From Emiliania huxleyi CCMP1516 (Eukaryota > Haptophyta > Isochrysidales > Noelaerhabdaceae): DNA of 64,000 bases. The position numbers and the translations under genes are program-made. The stretch covers positions 40,372 through 104,371 of the forward strand of contig NW_005200960.1 of the NCBI RefSeq assembly GCF_000372725.1. The letters are read 5' to 3'. Below the pieces are notes generated by a model. It was not told the DNA's origin. It did no database searches and saw only the letters and a list, made by a program, of their open reading frames with translations. Position 1 is the stretch's first letter; each line of letters opens with the position of its first letter. Below, piece by piece: positions 8,520 through 18,684 of the stretch.

Positions 8520-9724
8520 ATGAACATGAACATGAGTGGTCTGCACCTCACCATCCCTCTCGCCAGCCTCGCCCTGTGTACCTTCCTGTCGGGCGTCCTA
8601 GCGGGCCGGCCATGGCTCGTGGCCTCGCGTGAGCGCACCTTGCGCGTCATCGTGCCGGCGTGCATGCTCGCAGCTACGGCCATTGCGCACGCAAGCGTCG
8701 GCGAAGTGTGCTCTGTCGCGACCCACGCGGGCGCGACGGGTGCCGAGCGAGGGTTCGACGGGACGTCGACCCCGGCAGCAATCTTCGGCGCCCTCTTCAT
8801 TCAGGGCGTGGTGCAGGTGTTCACCGCACAGAGCGAGCAGGCGAAGCAGTCGATGGCGATGGTCACAGTTTGGCTGGTGACGTGCCTCTTCTACCTGCGG
8901 CAGTGGCTCGCGCCGCCGTGCGCGCTGGCGGTGCGCTGGGAGCACGGCGGGGGCCTCGTGCCGACGCAGTACGCCCTGTGGAGTACGTCCATGAGTGGCC
9001 AGGTCGCCACCCCGCACGGGCTATCTCGGGCAATCTCGGGCAATCTCGGGTAGTCTCTCGGGCAATCTCGGGCAATCTCGGGTAGTCTCTCGGGCAGTCT
9101 CGGGTAGTCTCTCGGGCAGTCTCGGGTAGTCTCGGATGATCTCGCGCGCTGAACGGTCAGGTCGTCACCCTGCACGCGCTCGAGAGGCGCGAGGCAGCAA
9201 AGAGGTCGCCGGCCAGCGCCGCTGAGGCCGGCACATCGCCCGGCGTCGCGGGCGGCGCACAGCGTCAGTGCTGTGCCGCGCTGCTCTGTGTGCAGAGCAT
9301 GCTCTGGTGCGGCGCCACGGCGGACGCGCTGCTCTCTGCGCCCCTCGCGCTCACTGCGTCTCTGCTCGCCGCTTCGTTTGCTAGCTTCTACCTGCTGCTG
9401 CACTGTGGCGCGCACGCCGCACGACGCGGAGTGCGCAAGTGCACGGCACCCTCCTCACGCCCCCCCCCCCCCACCCACCCACGCCCAGGCATACGCGCGC
9501 CGCTCGCCGCCTGCCGCCGCCACGCCGCCGACACCGCCACGGGGAAGCGGCTGCGGGGCGTGCAGACGTATCTGCTCACGACATGGCACGCGTTTCCGCT
9601 CGTCTGGCTCCTCGACAACAGCGGCGCCCTCGGCGCCTCGCTCACGCGTGACGCCTACCTCGCCTCGGATGTGGCTGCGAAGCTGCTGCCAATCTCTCTC
9701 TACCTCGCCGTCGCGAGTCGATAG
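8520..9724 (+). CDS. Divergent microbial (type I) rhodopsin-like membrane protein
   Basis: Exons 8520-9002, 9161-9440 and 9489-9724 join in phase to 332 residues with about eight hydrophobic segments. Three blocks match type I rhodopsin helices. VPTQYALWSTSMSGQVVTLH resembles the helix C pattern RYAEW of channel and enzyme rhodopsins. LLTTWHAFPLVWLLDNSGAL resembles helix F (W-FP-W). AYLASDVAAKLLPISLYLAV resembles helix G with the retinal lysine in the D-x-x-AK context. At the primary counterion position (E/D in YAEW) there is Leu. The second intron (48 nt, GC-AG) is optional, since reading through it stays open. Start chosen at the first ATG of MNMNMSG. The light-related function is inference from these motifs only. 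Confidence 0.55.
9003..9160 (+). repeat. Intron made of CTCGGG(C/T)AAT-type repeats between copies of the exon boundary
   Basis: First intron of the rhodopsin-like gene. It is largely a degenerate array of CTCGGGCAAT / CTCGGGTAGT units. The donor context GGCCAGGTCGCCACCC and the acceptor-plus-exon context GGTCAGGTCGTCACCC are near copies of one another, so the intron begins with a duplicate of the exon that follows it. Confidence 0.85.
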
Positions 9725-10086
9725 AGCGTCCGAGACTTCCGAGAGCCGCGACGCCCCGCCGCGAAGCGCGATCGTGCGTGCGCTGGCTCCCAGGAGAGAG
9801 CAGCGCCGCAGTGCGCCGCAGCACAGCGTCGGATTAGACTCTCGTACACGAATGACAACTCAAAAAAGAAAAACACGGGCATCGGTGACGCTCTTCGCGC
9901 CCTCCCCCCCCCCCCCTCTGACGGTCCTGACCAGCCCAGGCCCAGCCTCTCTCTCCTCTAACTATTGCCATATATATTGATATTGATCGCCTCTCTAACT
10001 ATTGGAGCAATATATTCAATATTTATCGTCGTCCTTATGACGAGATCGCGAAGGATCTCGGCGGCGCGCAATGATATGCTTGGTTT
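9725..10086. other. 3' flank, AT-rich tract, target site of the transposon
   Basis: No gene seen. Holds two related AT-rich pieces (CTCTAACTATTG followed by ATATTGATATTG or ATATTCAATATT) and the left copy of the 11-bp target-site duplication ATGCTTGGTTT at 10076-10086. Confidence 0.6.
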
Positions 10087-11976
10087 GAGAGATGGGCCCA
10101 GGTAGGAGGCTCCACGCCACCTGACTCGCGTCGTGCCACCTGACTCTCGCCTGGAGAGGCCTCTTAGCCGAGGCACACGTGGCAATCGCCACGTGCGCCA
10201 ACAGGGATTTCGGCCATTTTAGAGCCTTTTGCACAAAAATGCAGGTGGCTTCAGCCACTTGCTCCATGAGCAAAACAGTGCAAAAAGCACCTGGAGCAGA
10301 TGGCTTACGCCGCCTGTGGACATGGGCAAAACAGTGCAAAAAGCACCTGGAGCAGATGGCTTACGCCGCCTGTGGACATGGGCAAAACAGTGCAAAAAGC
10401 ACCTGGAGCAGACGGCTTACGCCGCCTGTGGCCATGGGCAAAACAGTGCAAAAAGCACCTGGAGTAGATTCCAAACGCCGCCTGTGGCCATGTGAAGCGC
10501 TCGGGTGGCGCCAAGGGCTTCGGCCCCCTCCAAGCCACCTGCCCCGCCCCCCTCGCCACACGTGGAGGGCTGGAGCACGTGCGCCACCTGGGCCTGGGCA
10601 GGTGGCAACAGGTGGCTTCAGCCCCCTCCAAGCCACCTGCCCCCCCTCCCTCGCCACACGAGGAGGGCTGGAGCACGTGCGCCACCTGGGCCTGGGCAGG
10701 TGGCTCCAGGTGGCTTCGGCCCCTCCAAGCCACCTGCCCCGCCCCCCTCGCCACACGTGGAGGGCTGGAGCACGTGCGCCACCTGGGCCTGATGGGTGGG
10801 CAGGTGGCGCCAGGTGGCTTCGGCCCCTCCAAGCCACCTGCATGCCCCCCCTCGCCACACCTGGAGGGCCGGAGCACGTGCGCCACCTGGCGCAAGTTTG
10901 AATTCGGAAACGGAAAATCCGAGCCACGGAAGGGCTGGCCTGCCAAACGCGAGCCTCCCCGCTCCTCCCCGCGCTGCAAACTGGGACTGTGGGGTGTGTG
11001 AAAGAGGGCCTGCGGCGGTCATCGGCGGCTACAATCAATGTCCGGCGTCGACATAAGCCTGGGGCTTCAACCCGGCCCGCGCGGGCGTTTGGTGTGGCTG
11101 CAAACGCCGCAGGAGCCGGTGGCTGCGCTGCTCACGCGCCGTTGCTGCCGACGCTGAGCAGTCTGACTCGCCAATGAGAAGACTGCCCGATAATACGCCA
11201 TCACTCGATCCCCGATAAACCAGGCCATGCAGAGCTTTGTCGGCCTCGCCGACGTCGTGTGCTGGCTGCGCGGTAGAGTTGCGAGAGTGGATTGTGGAGG
11301 CGCGGCGGGGGCGGCTCGTGGTGCCGAGGCGGTGTATAGTACATTCCTATTCAAAAGAACACGCACGATGAAATTCCCGAAGTGACGCCCAGGTGGCGCA
11401 CGTGCTCCAGCCCTCCAGGTGTGGCGAGGGGGGGCATGCAGGTGGCTTAGAGGGGCCGAAGCCACCTGGAGCCACCTGCCCGGGCCCAGGTGGCGCACGT
11501 GCTCCAGCCCTCCAGGCAGGTGTGGCGAGGGGGGCAGGTGGCTTGGAGGGGGGCGAAGCCACCTGGCGCCACCCGAGCGGTCACATGGCCACAGGCGGCG
11601 TTTGGAATCTACTCCAGGTGCTTTTTGCACTGTTTTGCCCATGGCCACAGGCGGCGTAAGCCATCTGCTCCAGGTGCTTTTTGCACTGTTTTGCCCATGT
11701 CCACAGGCGGCGTAAGCCATCTGCTCCAGGTGCTTTTTGCACTGTTTTGTCCATGTCCACAGGCGGCGTAAGCCATCTGCTCCAGGTGCTTTTTGGACTG
11801 TTTTGCTCATGGAGCAAGTGGCTAAAGCCACCTGCATTTTGTGCAAAAACCTGCAAAGGACTCGTGGAGGCACGTGGCGCTTTCCGCGTGTGTCTCGTGC
11901 AAAATCCGGCATTTTGTGGCTTTCAGGTGGCACGACGCGATTCAGGTGGCGTGGAGCCTCCTACCTGGGCCCATCT
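10087..11976. mobile_element. Non-autonomous fold-back DNA transposon, Mutator-like by its long inverted arms and 11-bp TSD
   Basis: The outer ends are inverted copies: left AGATGGGCCCAGGTAGGAGG starting at 10090, right its reverse complement ending at 11976. The inverted similarity runs on for about 50 bp, is lost for about 100 bp, then resumes through the arms (about 800 bp left, 590 bp right). The same 11-bp sequence ATGCTTGGTTT abuts both sides (10076-10086 and 11977-11987). Each arm has four 56-bp tandem units (left 10271-10494, right about 11585-11810) and further units of about 100 bp rich in CCACCTGC / GGAGCACGTGCGCCACCTGG (four left, two right). The central 470 bp is not repeated and has no transposase. 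Long inverted arms plus a 9-11-bp duplication fit Mutator-like elements; the family call is inference. Confidence 0.8.
10271..10494 (+). repeat. Four 56-bp tandem repeats in the left arm of the fold-back element
   Basis: Units begin CAAAACAGTGCAAAAAGCAC at 10271, 10327, 10383 and 10439, an exact 56-bp period. They are matched in reverse by four units in the right arm, so one strand could form a very long hairpin. Confidence 0.9.
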
Positions 11977-12586
11977 ATGCTTGGTTTTCTTGAATGACTC
12001 TTCTCACAGGCACAGGCCTCAGGCGCGCGCGCCGCGCGCCGCGCGCGCGTGCTAGCACTAACACACAGAGGTAGCCCTGAGAGGCAGCCGAAAGAGAGAA
12101 AGAAAGCAGGCAGGTGGGTAACGGGGCACAATGAGGAGGGGGAAAGGGTCCCGGAGGGAGGGCCATGAGCGAGGCTCGACTTAACGAGAATAAGAGAGAG
12201 AGGCAGCGCAACGCCCCGGCGCCCCACGCACCGCGCGACCCGCAGGGGCGACGTGGAGAACGGCACAGACCGCCAGTCGTCATCACTTCAGCGATCGGAG
12301 CAGGGCCTTGGAAGAAGAAGTCAGGACGCTAGTCAAGACGGTAAATCGTTTTCGCACGCTGTCATTCAGAGAGAGATTTGTCATTCAGCGCCGCGCTCCA
12401 CGCGTCCAGCAATGCATAGTCAGGACAAGTGATGCCACAAGCGGACTGGCGTCGTGGACGTGTAAAAACATTTTTGTGTGCGTATTTTATTAAACTTCTT
12501 TTCTGGGCTAACGAACCCCTGCCACATTGTGAAGTGGGCAGAAAGAAGGTGTGAACAGACAGGCGGATCGAGTGTGAAGAGACGCC
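11977..12586. other. Intergenic, no gene recognised
   Basis: Begins with the right target-site duplication (11977-11987). Contains a GC palindromic run (GCGCGCGCCGCGCGCCGCGCG) near 12028-12048 and purine-rich sequence. I see no convincing coding region. Confidence 0.5.
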
Positions 12587-12790
12587 ATGTCATCGGACCC
12601 CAAACCCGTCGGCGGCCAGTGGCACAAGGCCGCGCGCGGGGAGTTGTCCCCCCCCAAGGGCGCGAGCGAGGAGACGCTCGTGCCTCAGCTGTTCACGGCA
12701 TCAGTGCCGGACCCGCGTACCGTGCAGCCGGGACCGCAGCTCACCTCTTCCGACTATCCGGGGCCGGCTCTGACCTTTGACCTACCTTGA
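12587..12790 (+). CDS. Small ORF or possible first exon, unknown
   Basis: ATG at 12587 gives 67 residues (MSSDPKPVGGQWHKAARGEL ... ALTFDLP). Composition is plausible and it sits just upstream of the pseudouridine synthase, whose first exon I could not find. No family recognised. Confidence 0.3.
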   Translation: MSSDPKPVGGQWHKAARGELSPPKGASEETLVPQLFTASVPDPRTVQPGPQLTSSDYPGPALTFDLP

Positions 12791-12907
12791 TTGAGTGCCC
12801 CGGCCGAAGTTAAGAAACCACGGCGTGGGGTGGGTGAGGGGTGTGGAAAGGCTTAGAAACGGCGGCGTGCCCAAATCCTGTTTTTTTATGCCCGCAACCC
12901 ACTGTAG

Positions 12908-14139
12908 GGGTCAGCAACCACGTCGAAGTCCAGCAAACGACGGCACCTGCGCAAACTCGGGCTGGCGGCGACGCCACCTGCGCCGCCGCCCGAGGCGTCG
13001 GTTCCTGCCACCGCGTCCGCCTCTGCCGCCGACAAGCCGAGCCGGACCATTCGCCGGCGAGCGCTCAAGCAGCGGGCTGCGCAGGCGAAGCGGGCGGCGG
13101 CGGAGAAGCCCAAGCCCAAGCCCAAGCCGAGGCGGGCCGAGTCCAGCCGGTCGGGCAGCCTCCCCGTGCTTCACGAGGACCAGCACGTCATCGCCGTCGA
13201 CAAGCCCGCGGGAATGCTGAGCCACGCGTCGGAGGGCGACTCGAGCGCGAGCCTCGTCGATGCCCTCGCCGGCCGGCAGGTCGTCGCTGGCCACTCGCCT
13301 CTCTCGGAGGAGATGCTGATGCCGCGACTCGCGCCGACCGGCGAGCCCGACTCGCACATCCCGCGCTGCGTCGTCCACCGGCTTGACCGAGGCACGTCCG
13401 GCGCGCTGCTGCTCGCAAAGACGCCGCAGGCCGAGGCCGCCCTGGGCGCGGCCTTCCGCTCCCGCACCACGGCCAAGCGGTACATCGCCCTCCTCTCCGG
13501 CCGCCCGAACCCGCCTCGGCCGGTCGGCGGAGCGTCTGCGCGGGAGAGGCCGGAGGCGGAGGGAGGAGGGATCGCAGTCGAGGCGCCGCTCGGGCGCGAC
13601 GCGGCGAGGCCGGGTCGCTCTGTGGTGGACGCGGCTGGCGGCAAGCCCGCGTCGTCCGTCTTTCGACTGCACGCCTACTGCGCGGAGCGGCGAGTCGCCC
13701 TCGTCTCCGTCGACCTCCTCACAGGCGGCCCTCCCCCTTCCCCCGCGCACGCACCCTCCCTCTCCCTCCGCCGCCTCCGCCGGCAGCAGCGCGCGCCCTC
13801 GGCCCCGCAGGGCGGCTGCACCAGATCCGGGCGCACGCAGCCTTCCTAGCGGCGCCCGTCGCCGCCGACGATGCGTACGACGAGGCGGGCGGGCCAGCCT
13901 TCCGCGCAAGCCTGGGCGTGCTCGCCGGAGTCCGGCGCGGCCGGCCGCTGCTGCACGCGTGGTCGATGAGCGTCCCACACCCCGCGCCCGCTGCGCCGCC
14001 GCTGCAGGTGCGCGCCCCGCTGCCGCCAGACATGGCGGCGCTGGTCGAGAGGCTCTGGCCGGAGCTCGGGCTCGACCCGGCGGCGTGGCCGCAGCTGTCG
14101 CTGTCGCAGCTTGAGACTTTGGAGGCTCGTGCCATGTGA
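12908..14139 (+). CDS. RluA-family RNA pseudouridine synthase
   Basis: Isomerises uridine to pseudouridine in rRNA or tRNA. Visible exons are 12908-13724 and 13811-14139; a 5' exon is missing because the frame opens at a CTGTAG acceptor. A basic Lys/Pro/Ala-rich linker is followed by VLHEDQHVIAVDKPAGMLSH, the catalytic motif RCVVHRLDRGTSGALLLAKT (Asp of HRLDRGTSG), KRYIALLSG, and TGRLHQIRAH across the splice. The end RPLLHAWSMSVPHP is also typical. The 86-nt intron starts GCGGCC and ends CAG; only this GC-AG splice gives LLTGRLHQIRAH. The extra Glu/Gly-rich insert between KRYIALLSG and the LTG block is longer than in bacterial RluA. Location (organelle or cytosol) cannot be read without the first exon. 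Confidence 0.88.
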
Positions 14140-14400
14140 ATGCGGAAAACCGGAATGCTGTCGTGTGTCGACGGGGGCAGAGACGCTTGGAGAGACTACC
14201 TCCTGTTCTAAAACAAACCAGAGCAAAATAAAAACCTCGGGCGCCGCGAACCCCCGCGAGCGCCACTGAGACCACACACTCCCCAAGGCGTCGAGACACA
14301 CATATTAGTTATTATTAATACACTGTATATACCACCTTCTTACGTGTATATACAGCAGACGCACACGCACCGCATGAAGATGATGTGTCTTGACTCAGAC

Positions 14401-15050
14401 TCAGTCGACCGCCTCCGGCTTGACCTCCTGCTTGACTGCGGTCGGCTCGCTGGGCGGCGCGTCCTCGCCGGGCAGCTCCTCCCCGCCCGCCTCGCAGTGG
14501 CGCAGCGTCTCGCGGAGCGTCTTGACGTCGTTCTTGTAAACCTTTCCGTGCTTCACCAGGAGCACGTGCAGCGCGTACTTGATCTCGTCCGGCACCTTCG
14601 CGTTGAGGTGCTCGTACGTCTGATCGCGCGTCGCGGCCTTTGGCACCCAGTTCAGCGCGAGCGCGATCTTCCACACGTGGGTGTCGACGGGGAAGTCGAA
14701 CCGCTTGAGGCAAAACATGAGGACGCAGGAGATGGTCTTCGCGCCGACGCCCTTGTACGAGCCGAGCACGCGCTTCACCGCCTCGTCGGACGCCTCGCGC
14801 AGGTGCTCGAGCGAGCACTCCCCTCGCTCGTCATGCAGGAGCTGGAGGATGGCCTGCACCCGCGCAGTCTTTGTCTCGGCGAGGCCGCAGCTCTTGATCA
14901 CCGCCTCGATGGCCGCCGGCGGGGACGTGCGGACCATCTCCCACGTCGGGAAGGCCTGCTTGAGGGCGGCGAAGCTGCGGTGCGACTGGACGTCCGTCGT
15001 GTTCTGCGACAGGATCGTACCGACGAGGGCGTCGAGCACGAGGTGTCGCG
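14401..15050 (-). CDS. Endonuclease III-like HhH-GPD DNA glycosylase, C-terminal part
   Basis: Base-excision repair glycosylase fold. The frame reads LVGTILSQNTTDVQSHRSFA, then a helix with SCGLAETKTARVQAILQLL, then the helix-hairpin-helix SYKGVGAKTISCVLMFCL, then the catalytic Asp motif FDFPVDTHVWKIALALNWVP and the conserved TYEHLNAKVPDEIKYALHVL. The family matches plant and algal HhH-GPD proteins near endonuclease III. The four cysteines of an iron-sulfur cluster are absent from the C-terminus, which instead ends in an acidic Lys/Glu tail. An assembly gap (15051-15150) cuts the gene. Upstream, 15160-15615 stays open but is low in complexity, so the N-terminus is not defined. Confidence 0.85.
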
Positions 15051-15150
15051 NNNNNNNNNNNNNNNNNNNNNNNNNNNNNNNNNNNNNNNNNNNNNNNNNN
15101 NNNNNNNNNNNNNNNNNNNNNNNNNNNNNNNNNNNNNNNNNNNNNNNNNN
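15051..15150. other. Assembly gap of 100 N
   Basis: Exactly 100 Ns interrupt the DNA glycosylase gene; the true length is unknown. Confidence 0.99.
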
Positions 15151-16879
15151 CGAACGGCGTGTCCGGTAGGACAAGAGCAGCATGTTGATGTTGCTAGTGA
15201 TGCTGATGCTGATGCTGCTGGTGGTGCTGGTGACGATGACGATGATGACGATGATGACGATGACGATGATGACGATGATGACGATGGTGATGATCATCAT
15301 CGCGGCGACGTGCCGGATCGCGTCGCGGTACATGCTCTCGGCGCCTCCGACGACCGCTCCGCCACGACGGGGGGGGTGTGTGTTTGTGCTGTCGGTGGAG
15401 AGGTGTATGCTACGAGTGGAGGGGCGCAGGCGCTCACGAGCAGCGTCGATGCACCTGCGAGGGAAGGATCGGGGGAAGATATCCCGGGTAATCTCCCTCG
15501 CTGATTGCAAGAGTGCTCTCTCTGATTGCAGCACTCGCCGGGCCATCAAGAGTGCTCTCTCTGCTCGAGAGCGTCTTCGGAAGAGAAAGGGGGGCTCGGG
15601 GGGAAGGGGGGTCAAGAGGGCCGCACCTACTCACAGCGGACGCAGCTTGAGGCCCAGCACGCAAGAGGCCGCGGCGATCCCCTTCGCCCACGTTGTTTTG
15701 GATCTGCGAGCGCGCGGGCGACGGCTCGCGAGCGTCAGAGCCAAAATGGGATGCGCATGGTGCGGGCTCGTGCGGGGCAAGGGTGGAGAAGGGGCCGCAG
15801 TGGGCGCGTCTCGCGGCTCCACGATAGCAACGGCCGCAGCAGCGAGCGAAACCGGTGCGAGGCTAGGAGGAGCAGGGGGTCGGGGAGCCGGCGAGCGTGC
15901 ATCGTATGGCGGGAGCGGTGCGGGAGCGGCGGGTTTCGCGAGCAGCAGGCGTCGCGGGGGTACTGGGCGTGCAGCTCGCGGCGCCCATTGGTTGCGTGGT
16001 GCGGCGGGTCGAGGCGAGAGGGAGCGGAAAAACCTGGACTCACGAACGCAAAAACCTGAGCGCGAGGGGGGTTCGTTGATTGCAGCTCTGACAGATACTG
16101 ATTTGCGCCTACCCGGGTATTGCATTACTCTCTCGAGGTCTAGCTGATCTTTTCCATCAACCCCCGACGGCGAGTGAATGTGTCGCTCGTGCGTGTCGTC
16201 ATCATCTGTCTAGCGTCCACCCATACCGCGTTGGTGTCCAGTCCGAGCCTGGCTGTTCTTCACCTTTCTACCTACCTACCTACTGAATGTGTGTGTATGT
16301 GTGTGTGACGGCGAAGGGGCAGGGGCAGCAGCATTCCTGAGATTGCAGATTGCGTGTCGTCGATGTTTGTGTTTCGGTCACGGACCTAAGTGCCTCGCCT
16401 TCCTCGCAGGAGTAGCATAGGCGGCTCCGGTGGCCTTGTTATGAGAAGACAGTGGCCAGGGGCGGGGCTTGCATTTTTGCCGTCGCCAGTCGCCCCCCCC
16501 AAACGCTACAGCGGGGGCGGCGGCGGCGGCGGGGGCGGCGGGGCGGCGGCGGCGGCGCGACGGGGTGGGTAGGGGGGTGGGGAGCCGCTGCCGTGTGCGC
16601 TGCGCGTGCGCGCACCGCACACCATACGGCGGGAAACAGACGGCGAAGGGGGGCGCGGCGGCAGCGGCGCAGCGCGCGCGCGGCGCGCGCGACCGGGCGT
16701 TACCGCCCCGTGGGTGCCCACTGTCTCCGCTCCCTCCCGCTTGGGCCGCCGTCGCGTCCCTCGTTCGTCCCACTGGCTGTTGGCCTGTCCCCTCGTTACC
16801 TCTGTTATCCCTCCTCCTCCGCGACTCCCTCAAGGCTGGCCGGGCCTCCTTCCACCCAGCGAAGAGCTTCCTCAGCCAC
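15151..16879. other. Low-complexity region and repeat copy; possible 5' exons of the glycosylase
   Basis: 15180-15310 is a (GATGAC)n / (GCTGAT)n tract. 15600-16120 has minus-strand open frames rich in Pro, Ala and Arg that could include glycosylase 5' exons, but none carries a recognisable motif. 16225-16284 is the sister copy of the repeat at 2294-2352, ending in (CTAC)n. 16500-16560 is a GGC-rich tract. Confidence 0.5.
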
Positions 16880-18409
16880 TCAATCGTCAATGTGTTCCTC
16901 TCTCTTCATTATGCGCGCAGTAGCCTCATCGTTGAGCTGGATCCACCTCTGCACCGCTCCCGTCGCCGCCTCGGCCACGACTTGCAAGTTCCTCGTAACC
17001 CCGGCGCCAAGGTCCCTCCGACTCTTCTCCGAGAGATCATCTACCAGCGCCGGCAACACCCCCCCGACGGCTGGGGCTAGTGCATCGTACCCGTCCTCAT
17101 CCAGCACCCTATAGCGTGAGCCCTTCAGCGCAGCGACATGCGCTATCCTCAGCGTCTTCAGTGTATCCTTGGAGTCGGGTGCCGCCTGGGCTACTTTGCT
17201 GATCGCCGTCCCCGTCTGCGCTCGCGCTACTCTGAGGAACCATCTGGCCTGCTCCCTATTCCCCAGGCAGGCGCCGCTAAGCAAGTGCGCCATTGTCGCC
17301 CTAGGCGGGTTCTCATCTTCCTCGGTCCATTGCTGCGCGGCTTTCCGCACGATCGGACACAGCGGGTCTCGCTTTAGCCTCTCGAGCCGTTCTGAGGCGC
17401 TTAGCTCCTTCTCCGCATCGGCCTCCACCTCGTCATCGAACACCTCCTGTACCGTATTTGTGAATCTCTCCTCCACCTCCCGATCCATGAATGTGCTCAC
17501 CCCCCGCTCCCGAAACTCGCGAGGCCCTCCCACACCACCCACTCCTCCAAAGAATTCCACCGCCACCGCCCTGTGGTCGTCACCGCACACCCCCGGCATT
17601 GTGCTCGTGCGCCCCATACATGACGCGAGCCCAGATGTGACCACCCAATTGTCAATCTGCGTCCCTGCTCGGTAGGTGGCTTCGTCCGCCATGGTCAGCA
17701 GCTCTCTGCCTCCATCCCCCAGCATCTGCTGGAACAGCCTGTCCGCCAGGGTCGCCCTCTGTGCGCCCCTTTCCCTCAGCGCCTCCTCCGTCTCTGCGTT
17801 GAAGTCCCCCCCGATCATGTATTCTCCTCTCGTGGCATCTAGCGCCTCTGTTAGCTTCTCCCACGTCGGTCTCACCACCGTCGCCGTCCTCTGTCTCACC
17901 GGCATGTAGACCCCGAACTGCGTCCACTTCCTGCAGCTGGCCACTTCCTCTACCTCGACGCTCACTATTCTCCCCTCCTCAACTTCGGTCGCCACCGCTC
18001 TCCCTTCGGTGTCCCTGTTCTCTACTCGGATGTGGGTGGGGTCCCACACGATCAGGACCCCGGTATGCATCTCCCCCGAGATGTGGTCGCACCACCCTGG
18101 CGTGCCGCACCCGTCCAGCCCTCTGGTCTGAAGCAGGGCCACGGTCTCTTCCAGCTCTTGCCTAGTCTGTTTGGTGTCTGCGAGGGTGGCGATGGTCACA
18201 CACCCCTGCTTGATGATCCCTATCACATCTTCTAGCTTCTCTGTCGTGTCATTCCCTGTATCTCTCACCCGACTCGCGCCCCCTGTCCCCCCTCTCAGCT
18301 CCTCGATCTCCTCCATCGTCTCACCCCGCCTTTCCAGGTGCAGCCCGCAAACGTTGAGCGTGATCGCCGATATTCGCGAGTGCTGGATTTCTTTTGTGCG
18401 GTTCTCCAA
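16880..18409 (-). CDS. LINE-type AP endonuclease (EEP) ORF fragment without reverse transcriptase
   Basis: The 509-residue frame shows the endonuclease/exonuclease/phosphatase order: ISAITLNVCGLHLERRG, IATLADTKQTRQELEE, TGVLIVWDPTHIRVE, FGVYMPVRQRT, YMIGGDFNAETEEAL, IDNWVVTSGL and GDDHRAVAVEFFG (catalytic Asp/Asn of GGDFN and Asp-His of DDH). After this come about 180 helical residues, then a stop. No reverse transcriptase is found in the following 500 bp of the same strand, so the element lost its 3' part or this is a separate first ORF. The frame starts after a TAG without ATG before the endonuclease core; the first ATG is inside the domain. So the 5' end is also incomplete or starts elsewhere. 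Confidence 0.75.
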   Translation of the reverse strand: MENRTKEIQHSRISAITLNVCGLHLERRGETMEEIEELRGGTGGASRVRDTGNDTTEKLEDVIGIIKQGCVTIATLADTKQTRQELEETVALLQTRGLDGCGTPGWCDHISGEMHTGVLIVWDPTHIRVENRDTEGRAVATEVEEGRIVSVEVEEVASCRKWTQFGVYMPVRQRTATVVRPTWEKLTEALDATRGEYMIGGDFNAETEEALRERGAQRATLADRLFQQMLGDGGRELLTMADEATYRAGTQIDNWVVTSGLASCMGRTSTMPGVCGDDHRAVAVEFFGGVGGVGGPREFRERGVSTFMDREVEERFTNTVQEVFDDEVEADAEKELSASERLERLKRDPLCPIVRKAAQQWTEEDENPPRATMAHLLSGACLGNREQARWFLRVARAQTGTAISKVAQAAPDSKDTLKTLRIAHVAALKGSRYRVLDEDGYDALAPAVGGVLPALVDDLSEKSRRDLGAGVTRNLQVVAEAATGAVQRWIQLNDEATARIMKREEHIDD

Positions 18410-18684
18410 CTACGTCACGTGGAATTCTAATCCCAAATGCGTTTTGGCAGCGTGCGCTTCACAGCCTCACGAGATAAACCCTAATCTGAATCTGTCACAG
18501 AGTGACAGAGACACAGTCTTCTGTGTGCAGTCGTCACACACACGACAACAAGAGAGTCACTCTTCTCTCTCACACACGACAAGAAGAAATTCACGAGACA
18601 CGTGCTGCCGAAAAAGAGAAATAAGCAGCGCCAAATGCAAATGTTTTCTCTCTCCGTCACCTCCTAATATGCGTCAACATGATC

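Noticed and set aside
10300-11000. Repeated WSTCATWAWAGG-like proteins in the fold-back element
   Set aside because: Translation of 56- and 100-bp repeats; occurs in both arms and both strands with no recognisable domain.
12911-14299. 462-residue minus-strand frame opposite the pseudouridine synthase
   Set aside because: Arg/Ala-rich shadow; the plus strand has HRLDRGTSG and LTGRLHQIRAH.
15182-16147. 321-residue plus-strand frame over the GAT/GAC tract
   Set aside because: Starts in a trinucleotide repeat and lacks any motif or sensible composition.
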